Notes: generated by a model from the letters alone, not told the origin. Positions 1 through 12,900 are shown, counted from the first letter of the stretch. The stretch is DNA of 64,000 bases from Krasilnikovozyma curviuscula (GCA_014825775.1 MVAQ01000002.1:186001-250000), one strand, 5' to 3'. Translations and numbers: made by a program.

Positions 1-57
1 GGTGTCCTCGTTGGGATGTGTCTTCACACACGCGATGAGGATGCTCCGTCGTTAAAT

Positions 58-66
58 GATATATAA
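58..66 (+). promoter_or_regulatory. TATA-like element upstream of the first hydrolase gene
   Basis: An ATATATAAC stretch lies about 95 bases before the start codon at 160, followed by a CT-rich leader. This is a plausible TATA box for the alpha/beta hydrolase. The assignment rests on sequence and distance only. Confidence 0.35.
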
Positions 67-159
67 CAAAGGAAGAACTGGGGTCTATTTGTCTTCTTCA
101 TCTCACTCACATATCACATCTATCGCTATCGCTCTAGATTCTATCTACTCAGACTCAAC

Positions 160-1311
160 ATGTCTTCCAAGCAGACCTTCACCTACTTCACCACCCAGCA
201 AGGCCACGAAGTTCAACTCGACCTTTATCTTCCACCTGGACAGATGGGTCCTGTCTCAGCTATGATCTTCTTCCACGGAGGTGCCCTCGTCACAGGAGGA
301 AAAAGTGACGCTCTCTTCCCTATCGCATTGAAAGGTGTGTCTCAGACTATTCTATCGATCGAGCATATCCCTCACCGCTGACCAACTTCTCTCTGCTGTT
401 GTGCTCAGACGACTTCAACAACGAAGGCGTTGCCTTCATCTCCGCCAACTACCGTCTTCTTAATCCCTCGACGGGCTTCGATATTATTGAAGACATGCAT
501 GCCCTCTGGTCCTTCATCTCCACCACCCTCTCCTCTTCCATCGACATCAACAACGTTGCCGTCGGGGGCGCATCAGCAGGCGCCTACGTCGCCCGCCTCG
601 CAGCTCTCAACCTCGTTCCTAAGCCCAAAGCTGTCCTGAGCGCATATGGAATGGGAGGGCAGTTTCTATCGGATCACTTCTTAACTGTAGGAAGTAAGCC
701 GTCTGGTAGGTTGACAGCGGAGCAGGTTGAGAAGGGCCCACATCTCTGGACTCCTAGGGACGTGACTGGCTTGTTAAGTCAGAACCTTCCTGAATTTTCC
801 GATTCCCCTTTGAGCATGGGTCCTTCTGGTGCCAATGACCCGCTAGGAAGAGCCGGTGAGTCCCTGGTCGCACTGAGCCATCTCTCTGGCGGCGTTTTGA
901 TCTCTTTCGTCTTCAGGTCTAGCTAGCCATTACTGGCACAGCGGCACATTCCTCGATATCCTCACTGACTCCTCGACTCTCTCCTCCACCCTCCGCGGCC
1001 TCTCAACAACCGCCGAACGCGAGGCTGCGGTCCCAGCGCAATACCGCGCTCTTTTCCCCCAACTTCTCCTCGACTCCTCCTTCCCACCAACGGTTCTAGT
1101 CCACGGAAAGAAGGACTCTGTAATCCTCCAGGAGGAATCAGATTATACTCTCGAGCAGCTGCAGAAGGTGGGTGTCAGGAGTCAGTTGTATCTTGAGGAT
1201 GAGGCGGATCATGGCATGATGTTAGTAAGCGACAAGCCTGGTCCCCCTCAGCCTATTCCCACTTGGAGGGGTGTTTCTGTCGCCTTTGTAATGGAACAAC
1301 TTAGAGCTTAG
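160..1311 (+). CDS. alpha/beta hydrolase, HSL-type esterase/lipase
   Basis: Three exons (160-334, 409-855, 917-1311) join in frame to about 338 residues. The oxyanion-hole motif FFHGG comes near residue 40. The nucleophile elbow GGASAGAY follows in the middle of the protein. A C-terminal VHGKKD segment and an EADHGM segment supply the likely catalytic Asp and His. The HGG plus GxSxG pattern is that of the hormone-sensitive-lipase branch of alpha/beta hydrolases. There is no signal peptide, so it is probably cytosolic. Both introns have canonical GT-AG ends and the phases agree. The natural substrate cannot be read from sequence; short-chain esters or a detoxification role are guesses. It converges with the GH31 gene, whose stop lies only about 80 bases away. 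Confidence 0.85.
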
Positions 1312-1394
1312 TTCAGGAGGGCATACTTGAGATCAAATTTTAATACAGATGTACTTGCTTAGGTTTGTAAAAGAACTGTCAAATAGAAAAAAGT

Positions 1395-4300
1395 CTAAGA
1401 TATGGTGATTTCCCAATCCTGCACGATCCTGATAGGTGGGTTCTTGATGATGAGCTCGCTAGCCTCATACCCCACTTTCTTCTGATCCACGAACACGCCC
1501 GTATTGTACTCGAACTCAACAGCCTCCCCAGCAACAGTGACAGACGAAACCTTCTTCAAACCCAACACGACAATCTTCTCAACCCTAACGTGGGCGATCT
1601 TCTTCGCCCAAGCGTTCTCCTGTGGAGAATAAGCTTCGAGGGCTGAGCTACCCATGTTGTATATCCTTTCCGCAACGATGCTCGAGCTCTTCAGGACACC
1701 ACCGAAGCCCTTCTTGTCGCCGACAAACTCGAAGCCACGCCAGACGAACTCGCCAGACTCGTAGTTGTAAGAATCACCGTCGTCAACGTAGAGCTCACCA
1801 GAGGCATGGTGGTCTCTTCCAACGGCAACCACGAGCGTGAAAGGGTCCTGCCACATCAGAGGGGAGGATCTACGAGCGCGGAGTCGGAGCGGTACGATGG
1901 TACCTCCTTGGTGGAAGAGAGGAAGCTTGTTGAGCGGTGCAGAAACAGTGAAGTTTCGACCCATCTTGGCTGCTGGATAGAGCTGGTGAGTGAAGTAGTC
2001 GTAGTATGGCTGTTGGCCAAAGTTATAAAGTTAATATAAGTCTTGATAGGAGATTTGTGAGATAATTACTGACCTGGTTATCACTGAAGTAGACGGTGGT
2101 CTCCGTAGCGTCCTTATCTACAACGGGCTTGACCAACAATCCAGAACGTCCAACGTAGAACTGATCACCCACAGCGAAACCTTGTGCATCCTTAGGGAAA
2201 ACTACGTATTGAGGCCTCAAGATTGGAGTGCCGTCGACGGCGGCTTCTCTGAAGGCAGTGTACCAGACTGGGAGCATGGCGTATCTTAGCTTGAGCATGT
2301 CTCGCACGTGTGACTGGAATGGCTCAGCCAAGAGGTAGGGTTCTCGTCGTCGTGTGTCGATGTGAGCATGTGCTCGGAAGAATGGCATGAATGCTCCTGC
2401 TTGGTAAAATCTGACCAAGAAGTCAGGATCAGGGTTCTAAACCGATAAATTAATCAATCAGTATTCCATCAATGCCACAAAATGAGGAAACGATGCTTAC
2501 TCCGAAGAACCCACCAACATCAGCGCCAGAGAATGTCATACCGGCAATACCATTCGTCAATAGCATTGGAATACTTCCCTTCAGATGCTCCCATGTTCCA
2601 AGGTTATCTCCAGTCCAGATCGCACCAAATCTCTGACTTCCAGCAAAGAATGATCGCGAGAGGACGAAGGGTCGCTTGGCTGGAGACTCCCTTTGGATCA
2701 GCCCCTGAGCTGTTTGGTTTTGAAACAGCATTCCATTGATATTGTGGACATCTCTGTGTTCCCATTTCCCATCTTGATGCGTATTGTCCTTGGGCATGGT
2801 GATTTCAGGACCGTTGAAGACAGAGGGTTCGTTCATGTCGTTCCAGATATAGAGAGCCTTGGTTGAGTCTGGCCATTTGGAGAACTGGAATAAGTCGGCC
2901 CACCACCTCCAACTCCTCTCGTTGAAGAAGTCGACCCAGGAAGAACTTCCTGTCCAGCACCATCCTTCATAGTCGCTCTTGTCAGAATTTTTAATGATAA
3001 TGTCAAGTTCAAGAGCCTCTTTGTAGACGTAGAAGTTTTCTGTACGTTTAATATGTGGATCGATGATGGCGACCATCTACACAACCACCGCATCAGCTGA
3101 CACTACCATCAGGACCAGCGAAAGCATCAAACACTCACCTTACGACCATCAGCTTCAACTTTATCTAACATAGCAACTGGATCGAACTTCGTCTTGTCCC
3201 AATCGAAGTACTTGTGCTCTGTCGCATACTCAATATCCAACCAGGTGACATCCAGCGGGAAATCACCTTCATTGAATTTTCTCTGAACATTTAACACATC
3301 CTCCGTATCAATATAGTTCCATCTACACTGGTGGTGACCCAAACTCCACTCAGGAGCAAGATAACTTGGCCCTGTCAAGGCAGAGAACTGCTTGAATAGT
3401 TCAGATGGAGTTGGACCTGCCAGGAGGAAGACGTCGAGGATCCCAGATTCGGACATCCAATGGGTTTCGATGCCTGATTCTCCTTGGGACACCTCTGGGT
3501 GAGAGACATCGATCCATGTCTCAGATCCTGAGAGATAGAATAGTCCGACGGAGGACTTCTCAGAGTGGGCATGGAGAAGTGGGACAGCACCGTACATGGC
3601 CCTTGGTGAGTCATATTCGTATTCAAATATGTCGACGTTGTACAATCGATATGGCTCAGAGTAGTAGGTACCACTATAGTTTGGTAAAACAGATGTAAGA
3701 TGACCTGAAAGTGGAGAAACTCGCCGCAGTACTCACTCAGTGCCAGGAAGAGACAGAGGCGAGGCGTGCTCGGGAATACCGTAGACATGACTTGAAGTTG
3801 GGAATGTGATATCTAAGCTGAGTGCCTCAGGACCCCTGCGACAGGGAAGGGTGCCATGTCAGCTTCGCCTAGCTTTGGCAGACATGAAAGGTGTACAAGG
3901 AGATGAGCTTACTTTGGTTTTTTATCTTCCCACTGCTTCCATTTCTCTTCAAACAATCCATTCCCATACTCCTCCTTGGGACCTTCAAACCATGTTCTAT
4001 CCAGCTCAGGGCTGCTGAGAACGACCTGCTCGTCACCCCCTTCAACGAATTGAGACGTCTCTTTCGTTCTAAAGTGCTCAATGTGCAATAAAGATCGATC
4101 ATTCAAGATGATCTCGGGTTCGGGGGAATCGTCTCTGAACAGCTCGACTTTAAGAGGTGAATGAGAGATGACGAGTTTCATCTCTCTATGTGCGCCATAT
4201 TTGACGACAGTTTCTTCGTTGGTGGTGAAGTCAACTTCGTCTAATGAAAGTGGTACTGGTTCAGGTTTCACTAGAGACCAGAGGGAGGCCTCATCGTATC

Positions 4301-4646
4301 GCTTCCACTGTGTTTTGGTGTTGACTTCGTCCATTGTGATTCTGGCGATGGGTAGGAGGGCTGAAGGTGTGGAGAGGATAGAGACGTTTAGTTGAAACTG
4401 GATTTCAGGGTACAATTCTGTTGAAACTGGGAACGACCATTTCGAGCCTGACGATAAGTCTACCAATGGGGGTCCAGAGATGGAGTAAGGTGAATGATCT
4501 ATCGATTCTCGTGCAGCGAGAGCTCGCAGACGTCTACAGAACGATGAGTCGTGGCATAGCTTCCAGTCCTCAGTCTTCACGGCATGAATTGGGTCAATCA
4601 GAGATGCAACCAAGAGGGCAGCTGATAGGAGAGCTGGCTTGTGCAT
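1395..4646 (-). CDS. ROT2: glucosidase II alpha subunit (GH31 neutral alpha-glucosidase)
   Basis: This multi-exon gene begins with a cleavable signal peptide (MHKPALLSAALLVAS...) at 4646 and ends at 1395. The N-terminal CHDSSFCRRLR cysteine segment and the later GIPEHAS motif are typical of ER glucosidase II alpha. The GH31 core shows TWLDIEY, WNDMNEPSVFNGPE (catalytic nucleophile Asp) and WTGDNLGTWEHL (acid/base Asp). The C-terminal beta domains continue through the last exon. Family knowledge: the enzyme works with a beta subunit in the ER lumen to remove the two inner glucoses from N-glycans during calnexin-cycle folding control. An ATG at 4790 lies in the same open frame, but the start at 4646 places the signal peptide at the N-terminus. 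At least six introns are visible, for example about 2017-2072. Confidence 0.93.
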
Positions 4647-6581
4647 TGTGACGTTTTGTGTCCTGCCAGAAATTTGTGACGCAACATACCCAAGGTCAGT
4701 CACTGGCTTAAGGGAAGAACAACGGATTGAAATCCCAGCGGTGGGTTCCAAGAACTCTCGAGAAGACTTTGCCCTTCTAACGGTGATCAAAGCTACTCAC
4801 TAGAGAGCAAACAAACTGCCTCCAATTTGGGCGAACGAGAAGGATCAGAGAGCTAGGTTAGACTTTATAGTCAGGAAGTCCCATTTGACCCAATTATTCG
4901 GCGTTTCGTACCTTCCCTGTTTCTACAGAACCCTCGAGTTCACTCCTGAGGAATTTGTCAATCGATCGGACTGCAAACTGGAGGGATGGATGGAGCGGAA
5001 TCCAGCAGAGCGATGGACAGCAAAGCAAAGAAATTCATAGTTTCAGTACACGTCTATCAAGCAACTGACAGAATATGAAGCATACTCACCAGGTGCCTAT
5101 TGGTCCAGTCCAAAATGGGGATTCTTATTGAGAGAATGGAGGGTTGCAGTCTAGGCGCAAGACAAGTTGGCGTTGACTTTTCCCCGACTGCATTTCACCT
5201 CGTTCACAGTATTTCCTTCGTTCCCTCAAGCCAACCCTTGAAAGGAAATAAGAATTCAAACTTTCTACACGTCAACTTGTGCTCAGGTGAGCTTCGTGTT
5301 CGTTGCGTTTTCGTGGGGGCTTTAAAGCTGACCTGCTGCTATTCTGACGGCACGCTTCAGAAAAGCCCAAGTTTTGAGCTGGTTGGTCCTACACAGTTCT
5401 GGTAAGTACTAGTTGAATTTATGTCTCGATGGAAGAGTCGTTCACCTTCTTGGCTTACCCTTGTGTCAGTAGCTGTTTCGCTGAGGGTAAGTCCATCTGT
5501 CTGCGCTGCTGCTTCTCCCCTTAAGGTCCACCTGGAGATCCTCGATTGCTGTCCACTGCCAACAACAAGAATTGCCGAAATGATGTTTACCTAGTAAAAG
5601 GGATGACTGCCTCTTCTCGTTCTCTCTCAATTTTATCCTCCTTTCTCGAACGCCTGATTCCTTTAACATCCTCAATGGGGTCTCTTCCTCCTCTTTCTGC
5701 TACACAACCTTCCTCAGAAGTCTGTTAAAATCATGTCATCCCATGCTTCAATTATCAAGATCAAAAGCATTGTTGGACGTAAGGCCGGACTTTCAACAAT
5801 TGATTACACTTGGTGGTCGTATTCACCTAGACCCTTGGCCTTCAGAGATCCAACTGAAGAAATGTTGGGAGATGTTCATCGTCTTCTGACTTCGGGGGTA
5901 AAGGCCGACCTCCACAATCCGCACCTGTCGTTCTCGACTGGTTGCTCTCATACTCTCACACACTCGCACTCCCCATCCCCATCTTCACTTTCTTCATTTC
6001 CCTCTTATCTCTCGTACTTCTGGAGTTCTGCTCCCCCTCCCAGTTAGGCCGAGCCTTCTCCCGCTAGATTCAAGGGTCGAAGGTGGATCCAGCAGAGGCA
6101 TGCTTTAAGGGAGGGACAATTAACAACTAGTAGCACTCCACACATGCTTTGTTCAGCCCTCGCAGGTTGCCAGAGTTAACAATGTGTAAGATGTTGCTGG
6201 AAGGGCTTGGTAACAGCTGTCTATGTCTTGTCGAGATCAAAAGACGACAGTGAGGAATCCGAGCTCATATTTCCCTCAAATCCTGCATCATTTCGATACA
6301 GTCGGGATGGTTGGTGCTTGAGTTGGCTGTAGCCTCCATTGTGGAATGGATTTAAGCTGGAGGGGTTCTCATAGGAGGCAGGTTGGGTTCGGATCGAAGG
6401 AGGCAGATAAGATATCAACATCGAGTTTACTGATCGGTCGCTTCGTCCTTGGCAGTGGTGCATCACAGCAGTAGATCTCCATATGGGCACTGACTAGAAT
6501 TGAGTTACTGAAATAATTCGCTAGTTTGGTTGAACTCACAGGCACTCGTCGGAGGTGGTGAAAGGTGACCCGTAGAGCAGG
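4647..6581. other. 1.9-kb intergenic region with intron-like signals on the + strand
   Basis: No convincing protein gene was found between the divergent glucosidase II and J-domain genes. The first few hundred bases are presumably the glucosidase II promoter and leader. Around 5287-5525 the + strand carries a chain of GT-AG pairs (see the ncRNA entry). A CT-rich tract near 5940-6050 (TCTCACACACTCGCACTCC and similar) may belong to a promoter or leader. ORFs at 5733-6047 (+) and 6221-6490 (-) resemble nothing I know. Confidence 0.5.
5100..5545 (+). ncRNA. possible spliced non-coding transcript upstream of glucosidase II
   Basis: Successive intron signals are visible: donor GTGAGC at 5287 with acceptor CTTCAG ending 5360 and CTGAC branch-like motifs before it; donor GTAAGT at 5402 with acceptor GTGTCAG ending 5469; donor GTAAGT at 5487 with a possible acceptor ending 5525. 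The intervening exons would be 41 and 17 nt. Joining the first two exons in the open frame reaches a stop at once, so a coding role is unlikely. It could be a divergent lncRNA or chance. Both ends are arbitrary. Confidence 0.25.
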
Positions 6582-8093
6582 ATGTCAACCTCAGCCCTGA
6601 GTGAGCTTGAGCAATCTCCATTACTTTCTTCTTTGTCAGGTCATGAACTAAATATATACCTCGGACCAACATATAGTAACACCGCTGCTCCCATTCATCC
6701 TACCTCGAGTAGCGAACGCCCTCGTTTCCTACCTTCCATCCCAGCAACGAACGCAGTTCACTCATCGACTCCTTCTTATTTCCCTTGTCGTTGCATACAT
6801 CTCATACTCCTTTTACTCCACAGAGCTTGGAAAAGTATCTGGAAACTACTACACACTACTGGGAATCCACCGAAGCGATGTAATTCTAGAAGCGTTGAAT
6901 TCAGGATCAACCGGGGGTGAACGAACTATCGTCAAGGATGCTTGGAAGACGTTTGCAAAGTTTACCCATCCGGATAGAAATAAGAATATTCACCCTGGTT
7001 TGTTCAGAGCTGGGAGAAAGGCGTATGACGCGTTGGGCGATGATGGTTTGAGATGGGTTTACGATCGATTTGTGAGTATCATTTTTCTAATTTTTTTCCT
7101 GCACACCGTCGTGTTGATTCTGAAATGAGTATGTTGTTCAAAGGGTGAGGAGGCGCTGGAGTGGAAAGGAATTTCGACGGAGAAGGAATATCTCTGGAGA
7201 GGATTTGCGCAAAGTTCTGGTTTCTACATTGTTTCAGGTGGAACGATGGTGTTGATGAGGTTGTTTGGTAACGGTGGAAGCGGAACCTACGTGAGTTTAT
7301 CGTTTTTGAGTAATATTTGGCCCTGATCTGAACATCTTCGCATGTCAATTACCAGTGGAGACATCTCTTGCTTCCGTTCTTGCTCGTCCTCGAGTTCTCA
7401 CTCTTAGCCATCCCATCTTACCCATCCACCACTTCTCCTATCCCAATAAAAATTATCACCTTCTTCTTTCCCAATCGAACACCACATGAACACATCCTCT
7501 TCCTCCACAACGCCTTTGTATCGCTCTCAATGGCCATCACTCAATTAGGACCACTGTTCGCTCCACTTCGACCTCAGTCAAAACCAATGGATGAAGATGC
7601 TATCCATGAAGTTGTGGAGAAACTTGAATACCTCACCAAAACTGCTCAGGTCAAAGCGGCCGAGCTGTTCGTTGGCGAGCTGACTCCATTCGTGCCCCAG
7701 CCCATACATTCGGCTTCATCTGTCAATATCACCAGCCATCAAAACGGAGAAGAAGATCCTTTTGCTACATTGAAAGATGAAATGGAACAAGTTATGATTG
7801 ATTCGAGGATGAGGTTCCATCCCGTTGTCGCACCAGTTTGGGGCCAGTCGGTTGCTAAGTATCATTCTGAGCAGATGGCGAAGGAGAAGGCGGAGGCGGA
7901 AGTGGGTGGACTCGGTGTCTCTGGTGCGACGAAAAAGGCGGGTGAGAGCATGGTCTTTGTGGATGAGGAAGAAAATGAAGCTGGATTCGAAAGTAACGGA
8001 GTGCTTCTGACGCCGCCGATGTCAACGAGAGGGCTCTCTCCCGGTGTTGAAGAACCTGTCAATTCGATCGAGGCGACGATAGAGTCCAATTAG
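6582..8093 (+). CDS. membrane-anchored J-domain (DnaJ-like) co-chaperone
   Basis: Four exons (6582-6600, 6677-7071, 7144-7290, 7356-8093) join in frame to about 432 residues. The 19-nt first exon supplies the ATG; the frame used by exon 2 has a stop at 6649 and no ATG before the J domain, which forces this splice. After a hydrophobic N-terminus (RLLLISLVVAYISYSFYS), the J domain runs from YYTLLGIHRSD through FTHPDRNKN, the HPD being the Hsp70-stimulating motif, to YDALGDDGLRWVYDRF. Further hydrophobic stretches follow (near FYIVSGGTMVLMRLF and HLLLPFLLVLEFSLL). The C-terminal quarter is hydrophilic and acidic. This suggests an ER or other endomembrane J protein that recruits Hsp70; the exact orthologue is not known to me. 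Confidence 0.8.
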
Positions 8094-9978
8094 AACTGTA
8101 TATATAGATTACTTGCGGTATGCAGAGCAGTTAATGAGCCTGTGTCGGGAATGTGCTCTCTAACTGTTGAACAGCAGCAAACTGGAGGTATAACCGTGAA
8201 TGAAGACGGCAACTGGTTCTAAATGAGTTTGGTCGTGAAAGTAGGCAGGGTCTGCTTCGACCACATGAGGTTTCTGGAATGGACAAAGAGGATTGAAATG
8301 GGTCGCTGGGTTGGTGATTGGTGATTCGTAACAGAAGGAGGATTTGCATAGAGGTGTCGTGGACTATAACGCCTTTTGGAACATCGGTAAAATACTGGAA
8401 TTTCCACTCTCCCAAGATGAGACAGACCACGCAGCTGTGTTTGCGCCAGCTTGAACGAATTGTGTCGCTCGAAGACCCAACGTGACAAGGACTCTAATAT
8501 TGCGTCACGGGTTACAGTCACGCTCAAAGAGCAGAGGATTCATTAAGAGTAGCTTCAAAAGGTCTCTTCCTTGGTGTGTGAACATAGCAATAAGGTTCGA
8601 ATCGGATGGTAAACAAACACAGGAAGTACGCGTCGCGGCAATCGTCGCAAACCCCCTTTCTTTGGTTACCTCTGGAGTTGAAAGGGCCTCTCCATTAAGA
8701 TGGGTAGTATCAAGAGATATGTATTGTTCAACAACCCTCGTTTCGTAGTTGTTCCAGATACTATAGACGCTCCACTGCTTGCTGGCGCAAAATTAAAGCT
8801 TCTTTAGAGTTTCTCCATGGAATCATCTGATGATCCCCGCTTGCTGGAACCCAAGCAGGAGCCTTGTTCCCGTGAAGCTTCTTGTCTCCTTAAGCTGTCC
8901 ATGACCTCACTCGAAGGGATTGTATGGTACTTGTGTTTGATCCCCCCCGCTTTTGGACCCTTTTTCCTGTCTCGTCGCTGGCCATCATAGGGGTAGAGCC
9001 TGTGGATCCCTCACCTGCCTTACATAACCCCACTCAAATGTTGTGTAATTCCATCCTAGTATTACCTCTAGAATCAAATTCAAATTTGGGCTGTACAAAG
9101 GTGAGTGGTTTCTGGCCAGCTTGCTTGGCTTAAAAACTGGGGCTAAATGTCTTCATCCGTATTGCGAGCAGACATCCACCTCCTGAATCAGTGAGACAGC
9201 TCTCTCTTTCTCCTATTCTCATGGTGTTGCTGGGCTGAAAAGGCCTAGCTGGATCCTCTCTATGCTTGAAGAGCTAAATCGGTTTCTCATCCTTTCCCCG
9301 CGTCTCAGACTTCTCCTGAGCCAAACTCAAGATCGGCTTCAATATATACTCTGTTTCACTCTTAGGTCATCCTCGATACTGTGGATTATCCCCAGCCTCC
9401 TATTGTAAGTCCACAGCTCGCTGTAAAACGTTTTGGCTAGCTTCAGGAGCGAAATAGGTCGTGTTCAAGCAGCAGCTAACCAACATCGAGAGTAGAGAGT
9501 CTCCTTATAGCGATTAGCTCTTCAAGTTGATGCTTTCTGGTTGGTTCAACCTCAAGCTCTCCATTCGACAGCCCTGCGTACGTAAACACGTCGCTGTTTC
9601 AGGGATATGCTTCGATCTCCAACTTGTGGCTTGCTTGCGTAACATTTTTTCCTCATCGACTGATAAATTCTTTTTCAATAGTCTACTTGATACTTGGAGA
9701 CTTCTCTATAGTATTGGGGTGTCGTAAGGGTTGGGTTTGGAGAAATTTCAGGTGAGTGAGGCTGCGACTGCACACTTCGCCCTGTCTCGATTTGCTGATT
9801 GACACCGTAATTGCAGTTTTTACTGCTCCGACCGATATCAGCATCATTTAGTATCATCGCTCAAAAACGCAACATCGAGGGTACCGAAGGAGCAGAACGC
9901 TCACCGACCGACAGTCAAATATACATAGCGGCACCTCACCTTCATCGACCACCTTCTCCCGCGCACTTTAAGGTTGCT
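8094..9978. other. 1.9-kb intergenic region and probable long 5' leader of the kinase gene
   Basis: No recognisable protein is encoded here. The right-hand half carries several + strand intron signals consistent with a spliced 5' untranslated leader of the downstream kinase. These include donor GTGAGT at 9101, acceptors near 9171 and 9366, donor GTAAGT at 9404, and a well-formed intron at 9752-9816. ORFs on the minus strand at 8131-8527 have no features I recognise. Confidence 0.45.
9752..9816 (+). other. probable 5'-UTR intron of the CH-kinase gene
   Basis: A 65-nt segment begins GTGAGTGAGG after TTTCAG, contains a GCTGATTGAC branch-like region, and ends ATTGCAG. It sits about 160 bases before the chosen ATG at 9979. 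Size and signals match the coding introns nearby. Confidence 0.5.
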
Positions 9979-12900
9979 ATGCCTACATCTTCTAGGAATA
10001 ACCACACCATCCCTTATTTTAATTTCTCTCAACCTCAGCCTGCTGCTGAAAAACAAGAACCCAAAGTCAATGTTCAGTTACGCAACCTGTTGAATAGGAG
10101 TCGAGGACCTTCGAAGGACAGAAACAAGTCAACAGTTACAACAACAGCAACACACTCAGTGAGGCGAAGCGAAGATGCCCCATCTCTAGCAGCGGGTCGT
10201 AGCCGTTCTCCTACACAGATTCAACCCTTCACGAATGCTCTCAATCGAAAGGTCCCGCGTTACAATGACAGTGGCATCCCGCAACAATCAGCCAACTTCA
10301 TTCCCCCTTCTATACCAGCCGCATCTCTCTCAGCCCCGGCTCTTCATGTAGATCAATCTTCAGACTCGCCGCTGCTCTCACATGAAAACAACAACAACAC
10401 CACAAAGGACGCTCAACTTTCAAATTTTATCGAAGCTTTGATATCTCCTCCCAAGACGAAGAAAGCGATGTTCTCTGTTGGTGGTAAAGCATTCAGAAGG
10501 AGCTCAGCAGCCGGTGGTCTCAAAAGTCAAGACTCGAGTCATTGCTCCTCCCCAACCAACTCCTCGTACGAAGCTCACCCGTCGACACCATCCACTCCGA
10601 ATCGATCAAGAGCACCTAGTACAACCTCAGTATCACATACAACTCCACCTTCATCTCATGGTCGCGCATCGACCCCTTCATCTGTGGTATCTCCGAAGGG
10701 TCACCGCCATGCAATCTCCTACCCGATCTCACCAGGCAGAGAAGCCATCAGGAGCGCCTCGGCGTTCTTATGCAAAGAGTTGGGTAGACCAGGGAAGATC
10801 CCTGATAAGGTTATAGAGAAAGAAGTTGAGATCAGGCTGCGAGCGTTGGTCAGAATGGAGAAAAGGTGGGTTGGATTGGGAACCAATTCAAGTCCTGGCG
10901 AGGAGAAGGAAAGGTTGTGCTGGCACGACGCTGTGAGAGATGGTTACGTCATTTGCCAGTACGTTTCCAGAAATACAGATTGGTTTATTTTACCCCACTG
11001 AAGTCAACTTCTTGGCATTGTAGTCTGGTGAACAGGATCTCTCAGAACTGGAAGCAACTCAAGCCATCATTGACTCAGGCAGCTTCCAGTGCTAACATCG
11101 ACCTGTTTCTTTCTGCCTGTGTTGAATTCGGATTGAATCCCAGAGATCTATTCTTTCCCTCGGATCTGTTGTGTACAGCACCATCAGTTGACGGGGCGGT
11201 TCGAGTTGCCAACACTGTTCTTGCCCTCTCCATTTCCGTCCCTCTATCCTCAACCTCTCGCACCAGCTCCTATCAATCTTTTAGCACTCCACAAACGAGT
11301 TTTCCATCTCCTAAATCTACACCGACACTGGGCACTACCAGAGCCTTTAAAAGTAGCAGTGCTTCCCTCCAATCTAATCTCGGATTAGGTAGTCCTCCTG
11401 ATCGCCGAGCTACGCCCCCAACACCCCCTCATATCACTGCTTCACCACCAGATTCTATCTTTTCATCGTCAATTCCTCGTCGTCCTTACAAAACCACACC
11501 GCCTTCACCTTTGGGTTCTAGAGCCATCCAGATTCCATCTTCGCCGACTGAAAGCCGATCTATCTCTTTGTCATCCAACAGCGGAGATCTGCTCTCTGAT
11601 AAGCTTCCTTCCCTATCAACTTCCAGTCCCCGACAGTCCACTGAGAGTTCGTTCTCGCTCCCTGAGTTGGCGACTCTTCCTACACCGGTCGCTGTTCGTA
11701 TCGCTGGTATTGAGGAGGAGCGATCAGTGTATTTCACGATGACGGGAATCATCTCTGATATCCCAGAGGAAGGAAATAGTCCTCTTGCTCCGACTTCCGC
11801 ATCTCCTGGGCCAGGTGTTGGGACTAAGTTGGGAAAGGTCGAACGCGTTCAAAAGCAGATATTGCCACCAATCACCACAGTCGAACGTCCTACTCCTCTT
11901 CGTAGAGCAAGTCCTTCAAAGTATCCAGACAATTCAACTCTTCTAGTGAGACGGCCTTCTCAACTGAGGGGAAAGAGCATGGAAGTACAGGGATCAAAAG
12001 GCTCTTCGGTGCCGTCGCTGCCGCTGCTCGAAGAAGGTGTTTTCAGTGGATCTCCAGGCCTATTTGTAGGTGAATCTGGATCAAAGCTGATGAAAAGAAG
12101 ACACAGTTCCCAGACGACTGAAAAACCTCTATCACCAGAAATCGTAAACTTGTCATCTACAATAGCAAACTCCTCAACGGCAGTAAGCACGACTCATGTC
12201 CCCTTCCCAGTAGGGTCAAATCCTAGTCCAGGCACAAGAACTTCCAATTTATCTCAATCTCCGACCAATGTTACCTCCAAACCACAGCGAGTCCGAACAA
12301 CTCGATTCGCCAGTTCGGTGGACATCACTGCCAAGGAGACCCGCCCGGATCTGCCTCAACGATCTGACAGCATCTCAAACGACGGTCGTTACCCGAATAT
12401 GGGTAGTAGTGCTGCCTCTCTGGTAATAGCAAGGGAAGTATCCACTATTAGTTTGGCTAAGTATGGTAGCGCAACTCGCACAACTTTGGTGGTGAAGGAG
12501 GACGGCAAACCGCCCGTAAGCTATGTGAGTAAATTTTTCTTTTAGAAGCCCGAAGGAATGAAAGTCTAATCCTTTTCTTCTATCCTGACATCAGCAACTT
12601 GGAAATTGTATCGGTCGAGGCCAGTTTGGTTCAGTGTATCGTGCCCTCAATTTGACGACGGGACAGATGATGGCGATCAAGAGGATTGCCTTGGATGGAA
12701 TGTCAGAGAACGACGTGAACCAGCTCATGAAGGAAGTTGAGCTCCTCAAGCGTCTAACTCATCCCAGTATCGTGAAGTACGAAGGTATGGTACGAGATTC
12801 AGATACGCTGAATATTGTCTTAGAGTGAGCCCTGGTCACAGTAAATGCCGAAGAACTTGATCTTGAGCTGACTGATCTATTCGGGGTTTTTAGGTATGTA

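Noticed and set aside
6221..6620. Minus-strand ORF 6221-6490 with an apparent 46-nt intron (6494-6539) leading upstream
   Set aside because: Intron signals exist, but joining exons gives either an immediate stop region or a frame with no ATG. The peptide resembles nothing known and the upstream exon would lie antisense to the J-domain gene start.
8131..8527. Two overlapping minus-strand ORFs of about 100 codons
   Set aside because: Neither has known motifs, and no splice pattern was found that extends them into a sensible gene.
8590..8612. GGTTCGAATC, resembling a tRNA B box
   Set aside because: No A box, acceptor stem or cloverleaf could be formed around it.
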